Notes under the pieces: model-generated
Databases searched by the model: none
What the model saw: the letters and a program-made list of their open reading frames with translations, nothing else
What the model was told of the DNA's origin: nothing
Part shown: positions 19,730 through 27,226 of the stretch, one piece after another
Layout of the letters: each line of letters opens with the position of its first letter
Position numbering within the stretch: position 1 is the stretch's first letter
Source: Streptomyces sp. CBMA29
GTDB taxonomy: Bacteria; Actinomycetota; Actinomycetes; Streptomycetales; Streptomycetaceae
Direction: 5' to 3'
NCBI RefSeq assembly: GCF_014596445.1
Contig: NZ_MECL01000115.1
Location: forward strand, 1-64,000
Length of the DNA stretch: 64,000 bases
Translations under genes and position numbers: made by a program

Positions 19730-20158
19730 TCAGACCTCGGTCGCCGTCCGCTCCAGGAATTCCAGCCGGTTGCCGACCGGGTCCTCGGAGTAGAAGCGGG
19801 AGTGACCCGGCAGGTCGTAGTCCCAGACCACCTTGGCGCCGCGCGCCTGGAGGTCCTTGCCGAAGGCGTAGATCCCGGTGACGCGGATGCCCGGATGTGC
19901 CTTGCGCGCGGGCCTGAAGTCCTCCTCGATCCCTAAGTGCAGCACCGCGTCCCCCGCCGCGAACCAGCAGCCGCCGCGCGCCGCGAGCACCGGCGGCTTG
20001 GTCAACCCGGCCATCCCCAGCACCCCGACGTAGTACGCGCGCAGCGACTCCTCGCTGCCGGGCGGCGCGGCGAGCTGTACGTGGTCGACCCCGGAGATCC
20101 CGAAGTCACCGGCGCCCCCCGCCCCGTCCCCCGCGCCCCCACCGGCTCGCTCCGTCAT
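19730..20158 (-). CDS. VOC/glyoxalase-fold protein, coupled to tam
   Basis: A 142-residue single-domain vicinal-oxygen-chelate protein. GVDHVQLAAPPGSEESLRAYYVGVLGM is the first betaalpha-beta unit with the metal-type His; WDYDLPGHSRFYSEDPVGNRLEFLE is the second unit with the terminal Glu. A ~17-residue Gly/Ala tail precedes the domain. Its ATG overlaps the tam stop by 4 bp (ATGA), so it is translationally coupled and probably under the same MarR-type control. VOC proteins range from glyoxalases to antibiotic-binding proteins; the substrate is unknown. Confidence 0.9.
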   Translation of the reverse strand: MTERAGGGAGDGAGGAGDFGISGVDHVQLAAPPGSEESLRAYYVGVLGMAGLTKPPVLAARGGCWFAAGDAVLHLGIEEDFRPARKAHPGIRVTGIYAFGKDLQARGAKVVWDYDLPGHSRFYSEDPVGNRLEFLERTATEV

Positions 20159-20985
20159 GCGACGACCTCCTGGTGCTGTTTGCGCGCGACGGTGAAGATC
20201 CGCCGGAAGGGGAAGACCGTGCCGTGCGGGCCCGGCGGGTACGCCTTGCGCAGCAGGTCGCGGTACTGGCCGACGAATTCCGTCACCGCCCCGCGATCGC
20301 CGTCCAGCGCGGTCAGCACCGGCCGCAGCGCGGTGCCCTTGGTCCATTCCAGCACCGGGTCCTCGCCCTGGAGCAACTGCACATACGTCGACTCCCACAC
20401 GTCGGCCGCGCAGCCCAGTTCGGTGAGCCGCTCCAGATAGCCGGCCGGGCTGAGGATGTGGACGTAGCGGCGGCCGTGTCCGTCGAGCCGGTCGCGCCAC
20501 TGCGGGGTGTCGCACAGCTCGCCCAGCAGCGCATGGCTGGGCGCGGTGAAGTTGCCCGGCACCTGGAAGGCCAGGGTGCCGCCGGGCGTGATGTGGTCGA
20601 GCCAGCCGGGGAAGCTGTCGACGTGGCCGGGCACCCACTGGAGGGCGGCGTTGGAGACGATCAGGTCGAAGGACTCCTCGGGCGCCCAGCGCGCCGCGTC
20701 GGCCTGCCGGAAGTCCAGCTCGCCGCCGCCCGCCGTGGGTCCCGCGTACCGCGCCGCCGCGTCCAGCATCTCGCGTGAGCTGTCGAAGCCGGTGATCCGG
20801 GCGCCGGGCCAGCGGTCGGCGAGCAGTGCGGTGACATTGCCGGGACCGCACCCGATGTCGGCGATCCGGGGCGCGTCGCCGCCCGGCAGATCCCGGATAC
20901 GGGTGAGGAGGTCGAGGAAGGGGCGGGTGCGGTGGGTGGAGTGCCGGAGATACTGTTGCGGGTCCCACGTTGGCGCTGCTTGCAT
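20155..20985 (-). CDS. tam: Trans-aconitate 2-methyltransferase
   Basis: A 276-residue SAM-dependent methyltransferase. The N-terminal WDPQQYLRHSTHRTRPFLDLLTRI and IADIGCGPGNVTALLADRWPGA, followed by FDSSREMLDAA and SFDLIVSNAALQWV, are diagnostic of Tam. It methylates trans-aconitate, a spontaneous isomer of cis-aconitate that inhibits aconitase. It is divergent from a MarR-family gene with an inverted repeat between them, matching the S. coelicolor tam/tamR arrangement, in which TamR responds to trans-aconitate and citrate. First gene of a coupled pair with the VOC gene. Confidence 0.93.
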   Translation of the reverse strand: MQAAPTWDPQQYLRHSTHRTRPFLDLLTRIRDLPGGDAPRIADIGCGPGNVTALLADRWPGARITGFDSSREMLDAAARYAGPTAGGGELDFRQADAARWAPEESFDLIVSNAALQWVPGHVDSFPGWLDHITPGGTLAFQVPGNFTAPSHALLGELCDTPQWRDRLDGHGRRYVHILSPAGYLERLTELGCAADVWESTYVQLLQGEDPVLEWTKGTALRPVLTALDGDRGAVTEFVGQYRDLLRKAYPPGPHGTVFPFRRIFTVARKQHQEVVA

Positions 20986-21087
20986 CGTCGTACTCCCTGG
21001 CTTTTCACAGCCGGCTGTGCACAGCCGCTACCGAAACGGAGGGCGAGGTTCTGCCCTCTGGTCGGTGTCCAGGCTCCTCCGATATGT

Positions 21088-21128
21088 CTCTTGAAGTCAA
21101 GAGGCTTCATATCAAGAGACTTCATATC
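21088..21128. promoter_or_regulatory. Probable TamR operator region between tam and tamR
   Basis: A perfect inverted repeat CTCTTGA-AG-TCAAGAG (21088-21103) is followed by a third half-site TCAAGAG at 21112-21118 and a direct repeat CTTCATATC at 21105-21113 and 21120-21128. It lies 24-64 bp before the tamR start and about 100 bp from the tam start, positioned to control both. Confidence 0.7.
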
Positions 21129-21151
21129 GACAGACCTACTACACTGAGCGC

Positions 21152-21649
21152 ATGGAGGACGAGGTCGACCGGCTGGTCGCTGCATGGCGCCGAGAGCGCC
21201 CCGACCTCGACGTGGAACCACTGGAGGTGCTCAGCCGGGTCAGCAGGCTCGCCCGGCACCTCGACCGGGCGCGGCGGCTGGCCTTCGCCGAGCACAGCCT
21301 CGAACCGTGGGAATTCGACGTGCTCACCTCGCTGCGCCGCGCGGGGCCGCCGTACCAGCTCTCGCCGGGCCAGCTCCTGACCCAGACACTGGTCACCTCC
21401 GGCACGATGACCAACCGGATCGACCGGCTCGCCCAGCGCGGGCTCGTCGAGCGGCTGCCCGACCCCAGCGACCGGCGCGGCGTGCTCGTCCGGCTCACCG
21501 TGGAGGGCCAGGAGCGCGCGGACCAGTCACTGGCCGGACTGCTCGCGCAGGAACGTTCGATCCTGGGCGAGCTGTCCGCCCGGCAGCGCGGTGAACTGGC
21601 CGGGCTGCTACGACAGTTGACCGCGCCTTTCGACAACGTCCCCGGCTGA
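21152..21649 (+). CDS. tamR: MarR-family regulator, TamR-like
   Basis: A 165-residue winged-helix regulator with the MarR core: FDVLTSLRRAGPPYQLSPGQLLTQTLVTSGTMTNRIDRLAQRGLVERLPDPSDRRGVLVRLT. The extended N-terminal helix (EDEVDRLVAAWRRERPDLDVEPLEVLSRVSRLARHLDRAR) is typical of the UrtR/TamR subgroup, whose extra helix shapes the ligand pocket. Divergent from tam. In S. coelicolor TamR derepresses tam and aconitase genes when citrate or aconitate builds up; the same role here is inferred from family and context. Its 3' end overlaps the convergent response-regulator gene by 42 bp. Confidence 0.88.
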   Translation: MEDEVDRLVAAWRRERPDLDVEPLEVLSRVSRLARHLDRARRLAFAEHSLEPWEFDVLTSLRRAGPPYQLSPGQLLTQTLVTSGTMTNRIDRLAQRGLVERLPDPSDRRGVLVRLTVEGQERADQSLAGLLAQERSILGELSARQRGELAGLLRQLTAPFDNVPG

Positions 21650-22390
21650 CGGCACCAGCTCCACCGGCCCCACACCCGCCCTGCGGGCCAGCGCGACCGC
21701 CGCGAGCGTCGAGTGCACGCCGAGCTTGCCCAGCACATTCTGCATATGGGTGCGGACGGTGTGCGGCGACAGGAACAGCCGCTCGGCGACGGCTTTGCGG
21801 CCCAGGCCCGCGACCATGCAGCGCAGCACCTCCTGCTCGCGCGGCGTCAGCGACTCCACCAGCCGTTCGCTCTCGGTGCGGTGCCTGCGGGCGGCCGTCA
21901 GCTCGCGCAGCACCCCGGTCAGCAGCGCGGGCGGCAGATGCGTCTCGTCGCGCAGCACGCCGCGTACGACCGCGAGCAGCCGGGACAGCGAGCAGTCCTT
22001 CGCGACCCACCCCGACGCCCCGGCCTGGAGCGCGCGGGCCGCCCTGCGGGCGTCGTCCCGCTCGGCCAGCACGACGGTACGGGTCCCCGGATACTCGGCC
22101 CTGACCCGTTCCACCAGCGCCAGGCCGTCCAGGACCGGTTCCTGCTCGACCGGGATGCGCGGCACCGCCGCGAGCGTCACCGGCGGTCGCGGACCGTCCC
22201 CCAGATCGGCGTCCACCAGCAGGACGTCGTAGCGCCGGTTGTCGGCCGCCGCGCGGTCCAGGCAGCGCTGCGCGGCCGGGCCGCTCCCCGCGGCCGAGAC
22301 GTCGACGTCGGGCTCCGCCGCGAGCGCGGCGGCAAGCGACTCGGCGAAGATGCGATGATCATCGACGACGAGAACGCGGATTCGTCCCAC
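21608..22390 (-). CDS. NarL/LuxR-family response regulator, no adjacent kinase
   Basis: A 260-residue protein with a receiver domain (IRVLVVDDHRIFAESLAAAL; phospho-acceptor Asp in VLLVDADLG) and a C-terminal LuxR HTH (SLTPREQEVLRCMVAGLGRKAVAERLFLSPHTVRTHMQNVLGKLGV). An insertion of ~20 residues follows the Asp strand (GPRPPVTLAAVPRIPVEQEP). I prefer the GTG at 22390, which has GGGAG 8 bp upstream; another GTG lies 9 bp earlier. Its 3' end overlaps tamR on the opposite strand. It sits just before the gal operon, with a second regulator of the same type on the other side. Confidence 0.9.
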   Translation of the reverse strand: MGRIRVLVVDDHRIFAESLAAALAAEPDVDVSAAGSGPAAQRCLDRAAADNRRYDVLLVDADLGDGPRPPVTLAAVPRIPVEQEPVLDGLALVERVRAEYPGTRTVVLAERDDARRAARALQAGASGWVAKDCSLSRLLAVVRGVLRDETHLPPALLTGVLRELTAARRHRTESERLVESLTPREQEVLRCMVAGLGRKAVAERLFLSPHTVRTHMQNVLGKLGVHSTLAAVALARRAGVGPVELVPSAGDVVERRGQLS

Positions 22391-22696
22391 GGGTACCACT
22401 CCCGGTGTTGGGCACTCCCCCAGTGGCGGGGCGGCATTCGCGCGGGATCCGGCACCCGGATCGGGACCGCCGCCCCTCCCCGGGTGCCGAACCCCTTGCG
22501 TCTCGCCCCCTGATGCACGCCGGCCCCCACCGGCGCTGTCCCAAAAGCGTAGGGCGTCGCGCCCCCGTTAACACCGTCTTGACGGAAGTTCTCCGTCGCG
22601 GAATTCCGGATTCCCTCACTATGTGGTACGGGAGTGACCACGGTGACGCAAGCGGCCCCGCACACGCCGGGCGGGGCCGGGGAACGGCGCGCCCCG

Positions 22697-23857
22697 CTAA
22701 ACCAGCCGGTGCGCTCCGGGACCCGGCGTCGTCGAGAAGAGCCGGGCCGCCGGAAGGGCGGCCTGGATCGTCGCGGACAGCTCCGGAATGCCGGTGGCCT
22801 CCGCCAGGACGATGGCGGAGCCGCCGAAGCCGCCGCCGGTCATACGGGCGCCCAGGGCGCCGTTGGCGAGCGCGGTGTCCACCACGAGGTCGAGTTCCGC
22901 GCAGGAGATCCGGAAGTCGTCGCGGAGCGAGACGTGTCCCGCGGTCAGGACGGGCCCGATCTCGCGGGTGCGCCCGGCGTCCAGAAGCGCGATGACCTCC
23001 TCGACGCGCCGGTTCTCGGTCACCACGTGCCGGGTGAGCCGCCGCAGCCGCTCGTCGGGGAGGGCGGCCAGCGCGGCGTCGAGCCCGTCGTAGGGGACGT
23101 CGCGCAGCGCCGGGACGCCGAGGGCCGCGGCGGCGGCCTCGCAGCCCGCGCGCAGTTCGCCGTACGCCCCGTCGGCGTGCGCGTGCTTGACGCGGGTGTC
23201 GACCACCAGCAGTTGCAGCCCCTGCGCGGCCAGGTCGAACGGCACCTGGCGCTGCGTGAGCCCGCGCACGTCGAGGTGGAGCGCGTGCCCCCGCGTACAG
23301 CAGGCGGACGCGGTCTGGTCCATGACGCCGACGGGCGCGCCGACGTAGGTGTTCTCCGAGGACTGGCAGAGCAGGGCCAGCTCCTGGCGGGGCAGGTCGA
23401 GGCCGTGCAGTTCGGTGAGGGCCAGGGCGGTGACGACCTGGAGCGCGGCGGAGGACGAGAGGCCGCCGCCGACCGGCACATTGCTGTCGTAGTGGATGTC
23501 GGCGCCGCCGATGGCGTGGCCCGCCTGCCGCAGCGTCCACAGGACGGCCGCGGGGTAGACCGCCCAGCCGCCGGTCGTACCGGGAGCCAGTTCGTCGACG
23601 CGCAGTTCGACGATGCCGCCGTCCATGTCGGCGGAGTGCACGCGCAGCAGCCCGTCGTCGCGGCGGGCGACGGCCGCCCGGGTGCGGTGCGGGAGCGCGA
23701 ACGGCATGACGTAGCCGTCGTTGTAGTCGGTGTGCTCGCCGATCAGATTGACCCGGCCGGGCGCCGCCCATATGCCCTCGGGCGCGCGCCCGAAGATGTT
23801 CTTGAACGCGATCTCGAACGCGGCTTCCGTCGTTGCTCCCGTCGTGGCTTCCGTCAT
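22697..23857 (-). CDS. galK: Galactokinase
   Basis: A 386-residue GHMP kinase that phosphorylates alpha-D-galactose at C1 (Leloir pathway). Motifs: the galactose signature [22 protein letters not shown], the ATP loop [13 protein letters not shown], and the C-terminal [16 protein letters not shown]. Its ATG overlaps the galE stop by 4 bp. It is the last gene of galT-galE-galK, the streptomycete order. The 300 bp between its stop and the upstream-lying response-regulator start hold no gene. Confidence 0.97.
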   Translation of the reverse strand: MTEATTGATTEAAFEIAFKNIFGRAPEGIWAAPGRVNLIGEHTDYNDGYVMPFALPHRTRAAVARRDDGLLRVHSADMDGGIVELRVDELAPGTTGGWAVYPAAVLWTLRQAGHAIGGADIHYDSNVPVGGGLSSSAALQVVTALALTELHGLDLPRQELALLCQSSENTYVGAPVGVMDQTASACCTRGHALHLDVRGLTQRQVPFDLAAQGLQLLVVDTRVKHAHADGAYGELRAGCEAAAAALGVPALRDVPYDGLDAALAALPDERLRRLTRHVVTENRRVEEVIALLDAGRTREIGPVLTAGHVSLRDDFRISCAELDLVVDTALANGALGARMTGGGFGGSAIVLAEATGIPELSATIQAALPAARLFSTTPGPGAHRLV

Positions 23858-24924
23858 CGTCCGTCCTCCCCCTGCGTCGGCGAGTGGTCCTGCGACAGCG
23901 ACCGGGTGAAATTCCATGCGTCGCGGATGATCTCCGCGAGGTCGGTGCGGCTGGGCTGCCAGCCGAGCCGCTGCCTGGCGCGTTCGGCGGAGGCGACCAG
24001 TACGGCGGGGTCGCCCGCGCGGCGCGCCTCGTCGTTGGCCGGGATGGGGTGGCCGGTGACCTGGCGGGCGGTCTCGATGACCTCGCGGACCGAGAAGCCG
24101 TTGCCGTTGCCGAGGTTGCAGATCAGATGCTCGCCCGCGGGCGCCTTGTCGAGCGCCAGCAGATGGGCCTGCGCCAGGTCCGCGACGTGGATGTAGTCGC
24201 GCAGGCAGGTGCCGTCCGGCGTCGGGTAGTCGTCGCCGAAGACCGAGACCGCGGGGCGGCGGCCCTGCGCGACCTGGAGGACCAGCGGGATCAGGTGCGA
24301 CTCGGGGTCGTGCCGCTCGCCGTGGCCGCCGTACGCGCCCGCGACGTTGAAGTACCGCAGGGAGACGGCGGACAGGCCGTGCGCCGCGCACTCGCTGCTG
24401 ATCATGTGGTCGACGGCGAGCTTCGTCGCGCCGTAGGGGTTGGTGGGCGCGGTCGCCGCGTCCTCGGTGATGGGGATGGCGGTGGGCTCGCCGTAGGTGG
24501 CGGCGGTGGAGGAGAAGACGAGGGTGCGTACGCCGGAGTCGCGCATGGCGGCGAGCAGTTCGAGGGTGCCGCCGACGTTGTTGCGCCAGTACTTCTCGGG
24601 TACGGCGACGGACTCGCCGACCTGCGAGGAGGCGGCGAAGTGCAGCACCGCGTCATAGGTGCTGTCGAGCACCTTGTCGGCGTCCTGGACGCGGCCCTCG
24701 ACGAAGTCGGCGCCCTTGGGCACGCCCGCGAGGAAGCCGGTCGACAGGTCGTCCAGCACCGTCACCCGGTGCCCGGCCTCCAGCAGATGGGCGGCGACGA
24801 CCCCGCCGACGTAACCGGCGCCGCCGGTGACCAGGACCTTCTTGGGCCGGGCGGCCGTCTCCCGCTGGGCGGCAGTCTCCCGCTTGGCGGTCGTCGGCTC
24901 GGTGCCCGCTCGCTCGGTGCTCAC
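23854..24924 (-). CDS. galE: UDP-glucose 4-epimerase
   Basis: A 356-residue short-chain-type epimerase interconverting UDP-galactose and UDP-glucose. NAD loop [19 protein letters not shown]; catalytic Ser in FSSTAATYG and Tyr-x-x-x-Lys in [12 protein letters not shown]-terminal GCxRDY-equivalent [16 protein letters not shown]. The GTG start overlaps the galT stop by 4 bp. Before the Rossmann loop is an unusual 27-residue hydrophilic extension with a near-duplicated [12 protein letters not shown]. Both junctions in the operon are 4-bp overlaps, indicating tight translational coupling. Confidence 0.97.
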   Translation of the reverse strand: MSTERAGTEPTTAKRETAAQRETAARPKKVLVTGGAGYVGGVVAAHLLEAGHRVTVLDDLSTGFLAGVPKGADFVEGRVQDADKVLDSTYDAVLHFAASSQVGESVAVPEKYWRNNVGGTLELLAAMRDSGVRTLVFSSTAATYGEPTAIPITEDAATAPTNPYGATKLAVDHMISSECAAHGLSAVSLRYFNVAGAYGGHGERHDPESHLIPLVLQVAQGRRPAVSVFGDDYPTPDGTCLRDYIHVADLAQAHLLALDKAPAGEHLICNLGNGNGFSVREVIETARQVTGHPIPANDEARRAGDPAVLVASAERARQRLGWQPSRTDLAEIIRDAWNFTRSLSQDHSPTQGEDGR

Positions 24925-25967
24925 TGACTCGCTACCTCTCGCAGTCGCAACGCCGCGGACTCCGGCGGCACATCATTGATGAAGGCGCCCATTCCGGACT
25001 CGGAGCCCGCGAGGAACTTCAGCTTGCCCGATGTGCGCCGGATAGTGAAAAGCTCCAGATGGAGCGCGAAATCGCGGCGGTCCGGCGCGTTGAACGGCGC
25101 CTGGTGCCAGCCGGAGATGTACGGGGTACGCGGCTGGCCCTCGCCGAAGATCCGGTCGAAGCGGCGCAGCAGCTCCAGATAGACCTGCGGGAACTCGGCG
25201 CGCGCCTCCTCGTCGAGGCCGAGCAGGTCGGGCACCCGGCGGTGGGGATACAGGTGCACTTCGTACGGCCAGTGCGCGGCGTACGGCACGAAGGCGGTCC
25301 AGTGTTCACCCGTGAGGACGATTCGGCGGCCGTCCGCGCGCTCGTCGGCGAGGACGTCGTCGAAGAGGTTGCGTCCGCCGGTGCGCTCGCGGTGCCCGGC
25401 GAGCGAGCGCAGCATCAGGGCGGTGCGCGGTGTGACGAACGGATAGGCGTAGATCTGGCCGTGCGGGTGGCCGAGGGTGACGCCGATCTCCGCGCCGCGG
25501 TTCTCGAACGGGAAGACCTGCTCGACGCCGGGCTGCTGGCTCAGGTCGCGGGTGCGGTCGGTCCAGGCGTCCAGCACCAGGCGGGCGGAGGCGGGGCTCA
25601 GGTCGGCGAAGGACGCGTCGTGGTCGGGGGTGAAACAGACGACCTCGCAGCGGCCCGCGTCACCGGCCAGCGAGGGGAAGCGGTTCTCGAACACGACCAC
25701 CTCGTAGTCGCTGTCCGGGATCTCGCTCAACCGGCCTTCGCGCGACGGGCACAGCGGGCACTCGTCCGCGGGCGGGTGGTACGTACGGCCCTGCCGGTGC
25801 GAGGCGACGGCGACGGTGTCGCCCAGCAGCCGGTCGGCGCGCAGCTCGGACTCGGTGGCGACGGGCTCCAGCGGGCGGCGGTCCACGGCGTCGCGCACGA
25901 CGTCGTCCCTGGAGTCGTAATAGATCAGCTCACGGCCGTCGGCGAGCCGGGTCGTCGTCTTCTTCAC
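24921..25967 (-). CDS. galT: Galactose-1-phosphate uridylyltransferase
   Basis: A 348-residue HIT-superfamily enzyme that transfers UMP from UDP-glucose to galactose-1-phosphate. The active-site motif is [12 protein letters not shown]; the Zn-site region shows [11 protein letters not shown] and [16 protein letters not shown] start following an AAGGG stretch. First gene of galTEK, behind an AT-rich leader (25968-26040). I see no galactose transporter gene in the cluster, so uptake must be encoded elsewhere. Confidence 0.97.
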   Translation of the reverse strand: MKKTTTRLADGRELIYYDSRDDVVRDAVDRRPLEPVATESELRADRLLGDTVAVASHRQGRTYHPPADECPLCPSREGRLSEIPDSDYEVVVFENRFPSLAGDAGRCEVVCFTPDHDASFADLSPASARLVLDAWTDRTRDLSQQPGVEQVFPFENRGAEIGVTLGHPHGQIYAYPFVTPRTALMLRSLAGHRERTGGRNLFDDVLADERADGRRIVLTGEHWTAFVPYAAHWPYEVHLYPHRRVPDLLGLDEEARAEFPQVYLELLRRFDRIFGEGQPRTPYISGWHQAPFNAPDRRDFALHLELFTIRRTSGKLKFLAGSESGMGAFINDVPPESAALRLREVASQ

Positions 25968-26040
25968 CCTTGAGGCCCCTCATCACAAGCACTCAACATA
26001 ATCAAACACAAGGAACCACAAAATAACAGTCCGGTCAATG
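25968..26040 (-). promoter_or_regulatory. AT-rich leader/promoter of the gal operon with short repeats
   Basis: This 70-bp stretch is strikingly AT-rich for the window. Read on the minus strand it contains TTGTGTTTGATTATGTTGAG, then GTGCTTGTGATGAG. The repeated T/G-rich TGTTTGATTATG-like units resemble binding sites of DeoR-type sugar regulators, and TTGACC with a downstream TTATTTTG could form promoter elements. Galactose induction is expected for gal operons; the specific regulator is not in the window. Confidence 0.5.
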
Positions 26041-26102
26041 GGGGCTCCGGGAAGACGCTTGAAACAGGTTGATTGTGGTGGTAAGTGTCCGCGCACGCGA
26101 GG

Positions 26103-26139
26103 GCGGGGCGGCACCTCGTGTCCGGAGGTGCCGCCCCGC
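26103..26139. terminator. Perfect hairpin between a response-regulator gene and the gal promoter
   Basis: A 15-bp stem GCGGGGCGGCACCTC / GAGGTGCCGCCCCGC with a 7-nt loop lies 54 bp after the stop of the minus-strand regulator gene and before the gal leader. It would isolate gal transcription from the upstream gene. No U-run is present. Confidence 0.65.
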
Positions 26140-26192
26140 GTGCGGAAAACGTGCGGAATAGGTGCGGAAAAAGGGGTGCTGGGCGCTGTGCC

Positions 26193-26948
26193 TCAGCCCG
26201 CCACGCCGGGTCCGGCCGCGGAGGACGGCGGGAACGGCGGGGAGGGCGAGGACGGCGGGGAGGCCGGGGACGTCGGGGCGCCTTCGGCCGTCGCGCGGTC
26301 CAGCAGGCCGGTACGGGCGGCCAGGGCGGCGGCCTCCAGCCGGGAGCCGACCCCCAGCTTCATCAGGACGCGCTGCACATGCGTCCGCGCGGTGCTCGGC
26401 GCGATCCGCATGCCCGCCGCGATCAGCCGGGTGTCCTCGCCCTCCGCGACCCGCACCAGGACCTCGATCTCGCGCGGGGTCAGCATCTCCAGCAGCCGCG
26501 CGCCCTCGTCGTCCGGCTGCCGCGCGGGGTTGAGCAGTTCCGCGAAGGCGCCCTGGAGGAGCGTCTGCGCCACCGCGACCTCCCCGGCCCGCGCCTTGGC
26601 CATCGCGCGCTCCACGCCCTCGATGCGCTCGTCATGGCGTACGTAACCGGAGGCGCCGGCCGCGAAGGCCGCCGCGATGCCGCGCGGGTCGGGCACCGGG
26701 CCGAGGACGACCACGGCGACCGCCGGGCGCTCCCGCTTGATCCTGGCCACCGCGTCGAAGGCGCCCGGCTCTGCCGGTGCGGCCGTGCCGTACAGGCACA
26801 CCTCGGGAGACCTGCTCAGCACCAGTTCCGCCGCCGCCGCCGCGGGCGCCGCCGCCGCGAGCACCCGGTGCCCGCGCAGCTTCAGTGCCGAGGCCAACGC
26901 CTCGGCGAGCAGGCGGTGGTCGTCGACGACCACGAGCCGTACGCCCAT
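26193..26948 (-). CDS. LuxR-family regulator with a receiver domain lacking the phospho-Asp
   Basis: A 251-residue protein. It keeps the acidic pair (VRLVVVDDHRLLAEALASAL) and the LuxR HTH (MLTPREIEVLVRVAEGEDTRLIAAGMRIAPSTARTHVQRVLMKLGV). However, the strand that should end in the phospho-acceptor reads PEVCLYGTAAPAE, with no Asp at the expected place, so phosphorylation-dependent control is unlikely. The C-terminus is a Pro/Ser-rich tail. The ATG has GGGGGA 6-7 bp upstream. It is related in architecture to the regulator at 21608-22390, on the other side of the gal operon. Confidence 0.88.
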   Translation of the reverse strand: MGVRLVVVDDHRLLAEALASALKLRGHRVLAAAAPAAAAAELVLSRSPEVCLYGTAAPAEPGAFDAVARIKRERPAVAVVVLGPVPDPRGIAAAFAAGASGYVRHDERIEGVERAMAKARAGEVAVAQTLLQGAFAELLNPARQPDDEGARLLEMLTPREIEVLVRVAEGEDTRLIAAGMRIAPSTARTHVQRVLMKLGVGSRLEAAALAARTGLLDRATAEGAPTSPASPPSSPSPPFPPSSAAGPGVAG

Positions 26949-27170
26949 GTCGGGTATCCCCCATCCCCCCGGGGTCCGGACCACTGCCGACCCCGACCCC
27001 TACGCATACCGCCCTAGGCGGCGAAGCTACACGCATCCACCATCGCCCGTGCCCTCTATCGAACAGAAGGTTCCGGCGAATCCGGAATTACCGTCGGTAG
27101 GGGGCACGGGCGGAGCGTTCGGTCGTCCGATGAGCAGATCGGCTGGTGAGTCGGCCGGTCAGCCGGTCCA

Positions 27171-27226
27171 CTCGTCAGCTCGTCAGCTCGTCAGCTCGTC
27201 GGCTCGTCAGCTCGTCGGCTCGTCAG
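27171..27226. repeat. 8-bp tandem repeat (CTCGTCAG/CTCGTCGG), seven copies
   Basis: Seven consecutive 8-bp units run from 27171 into the stop codon of the minus-strand gene; the last unit contains its TGA. Two units carry one A-to-G change. Degenerate units continue about 25 bp upstream (GAGTCGGCCGGTCAGCCGG). The rest of 26949-27222 holds no gene that I can support. Confidence 0.9.
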
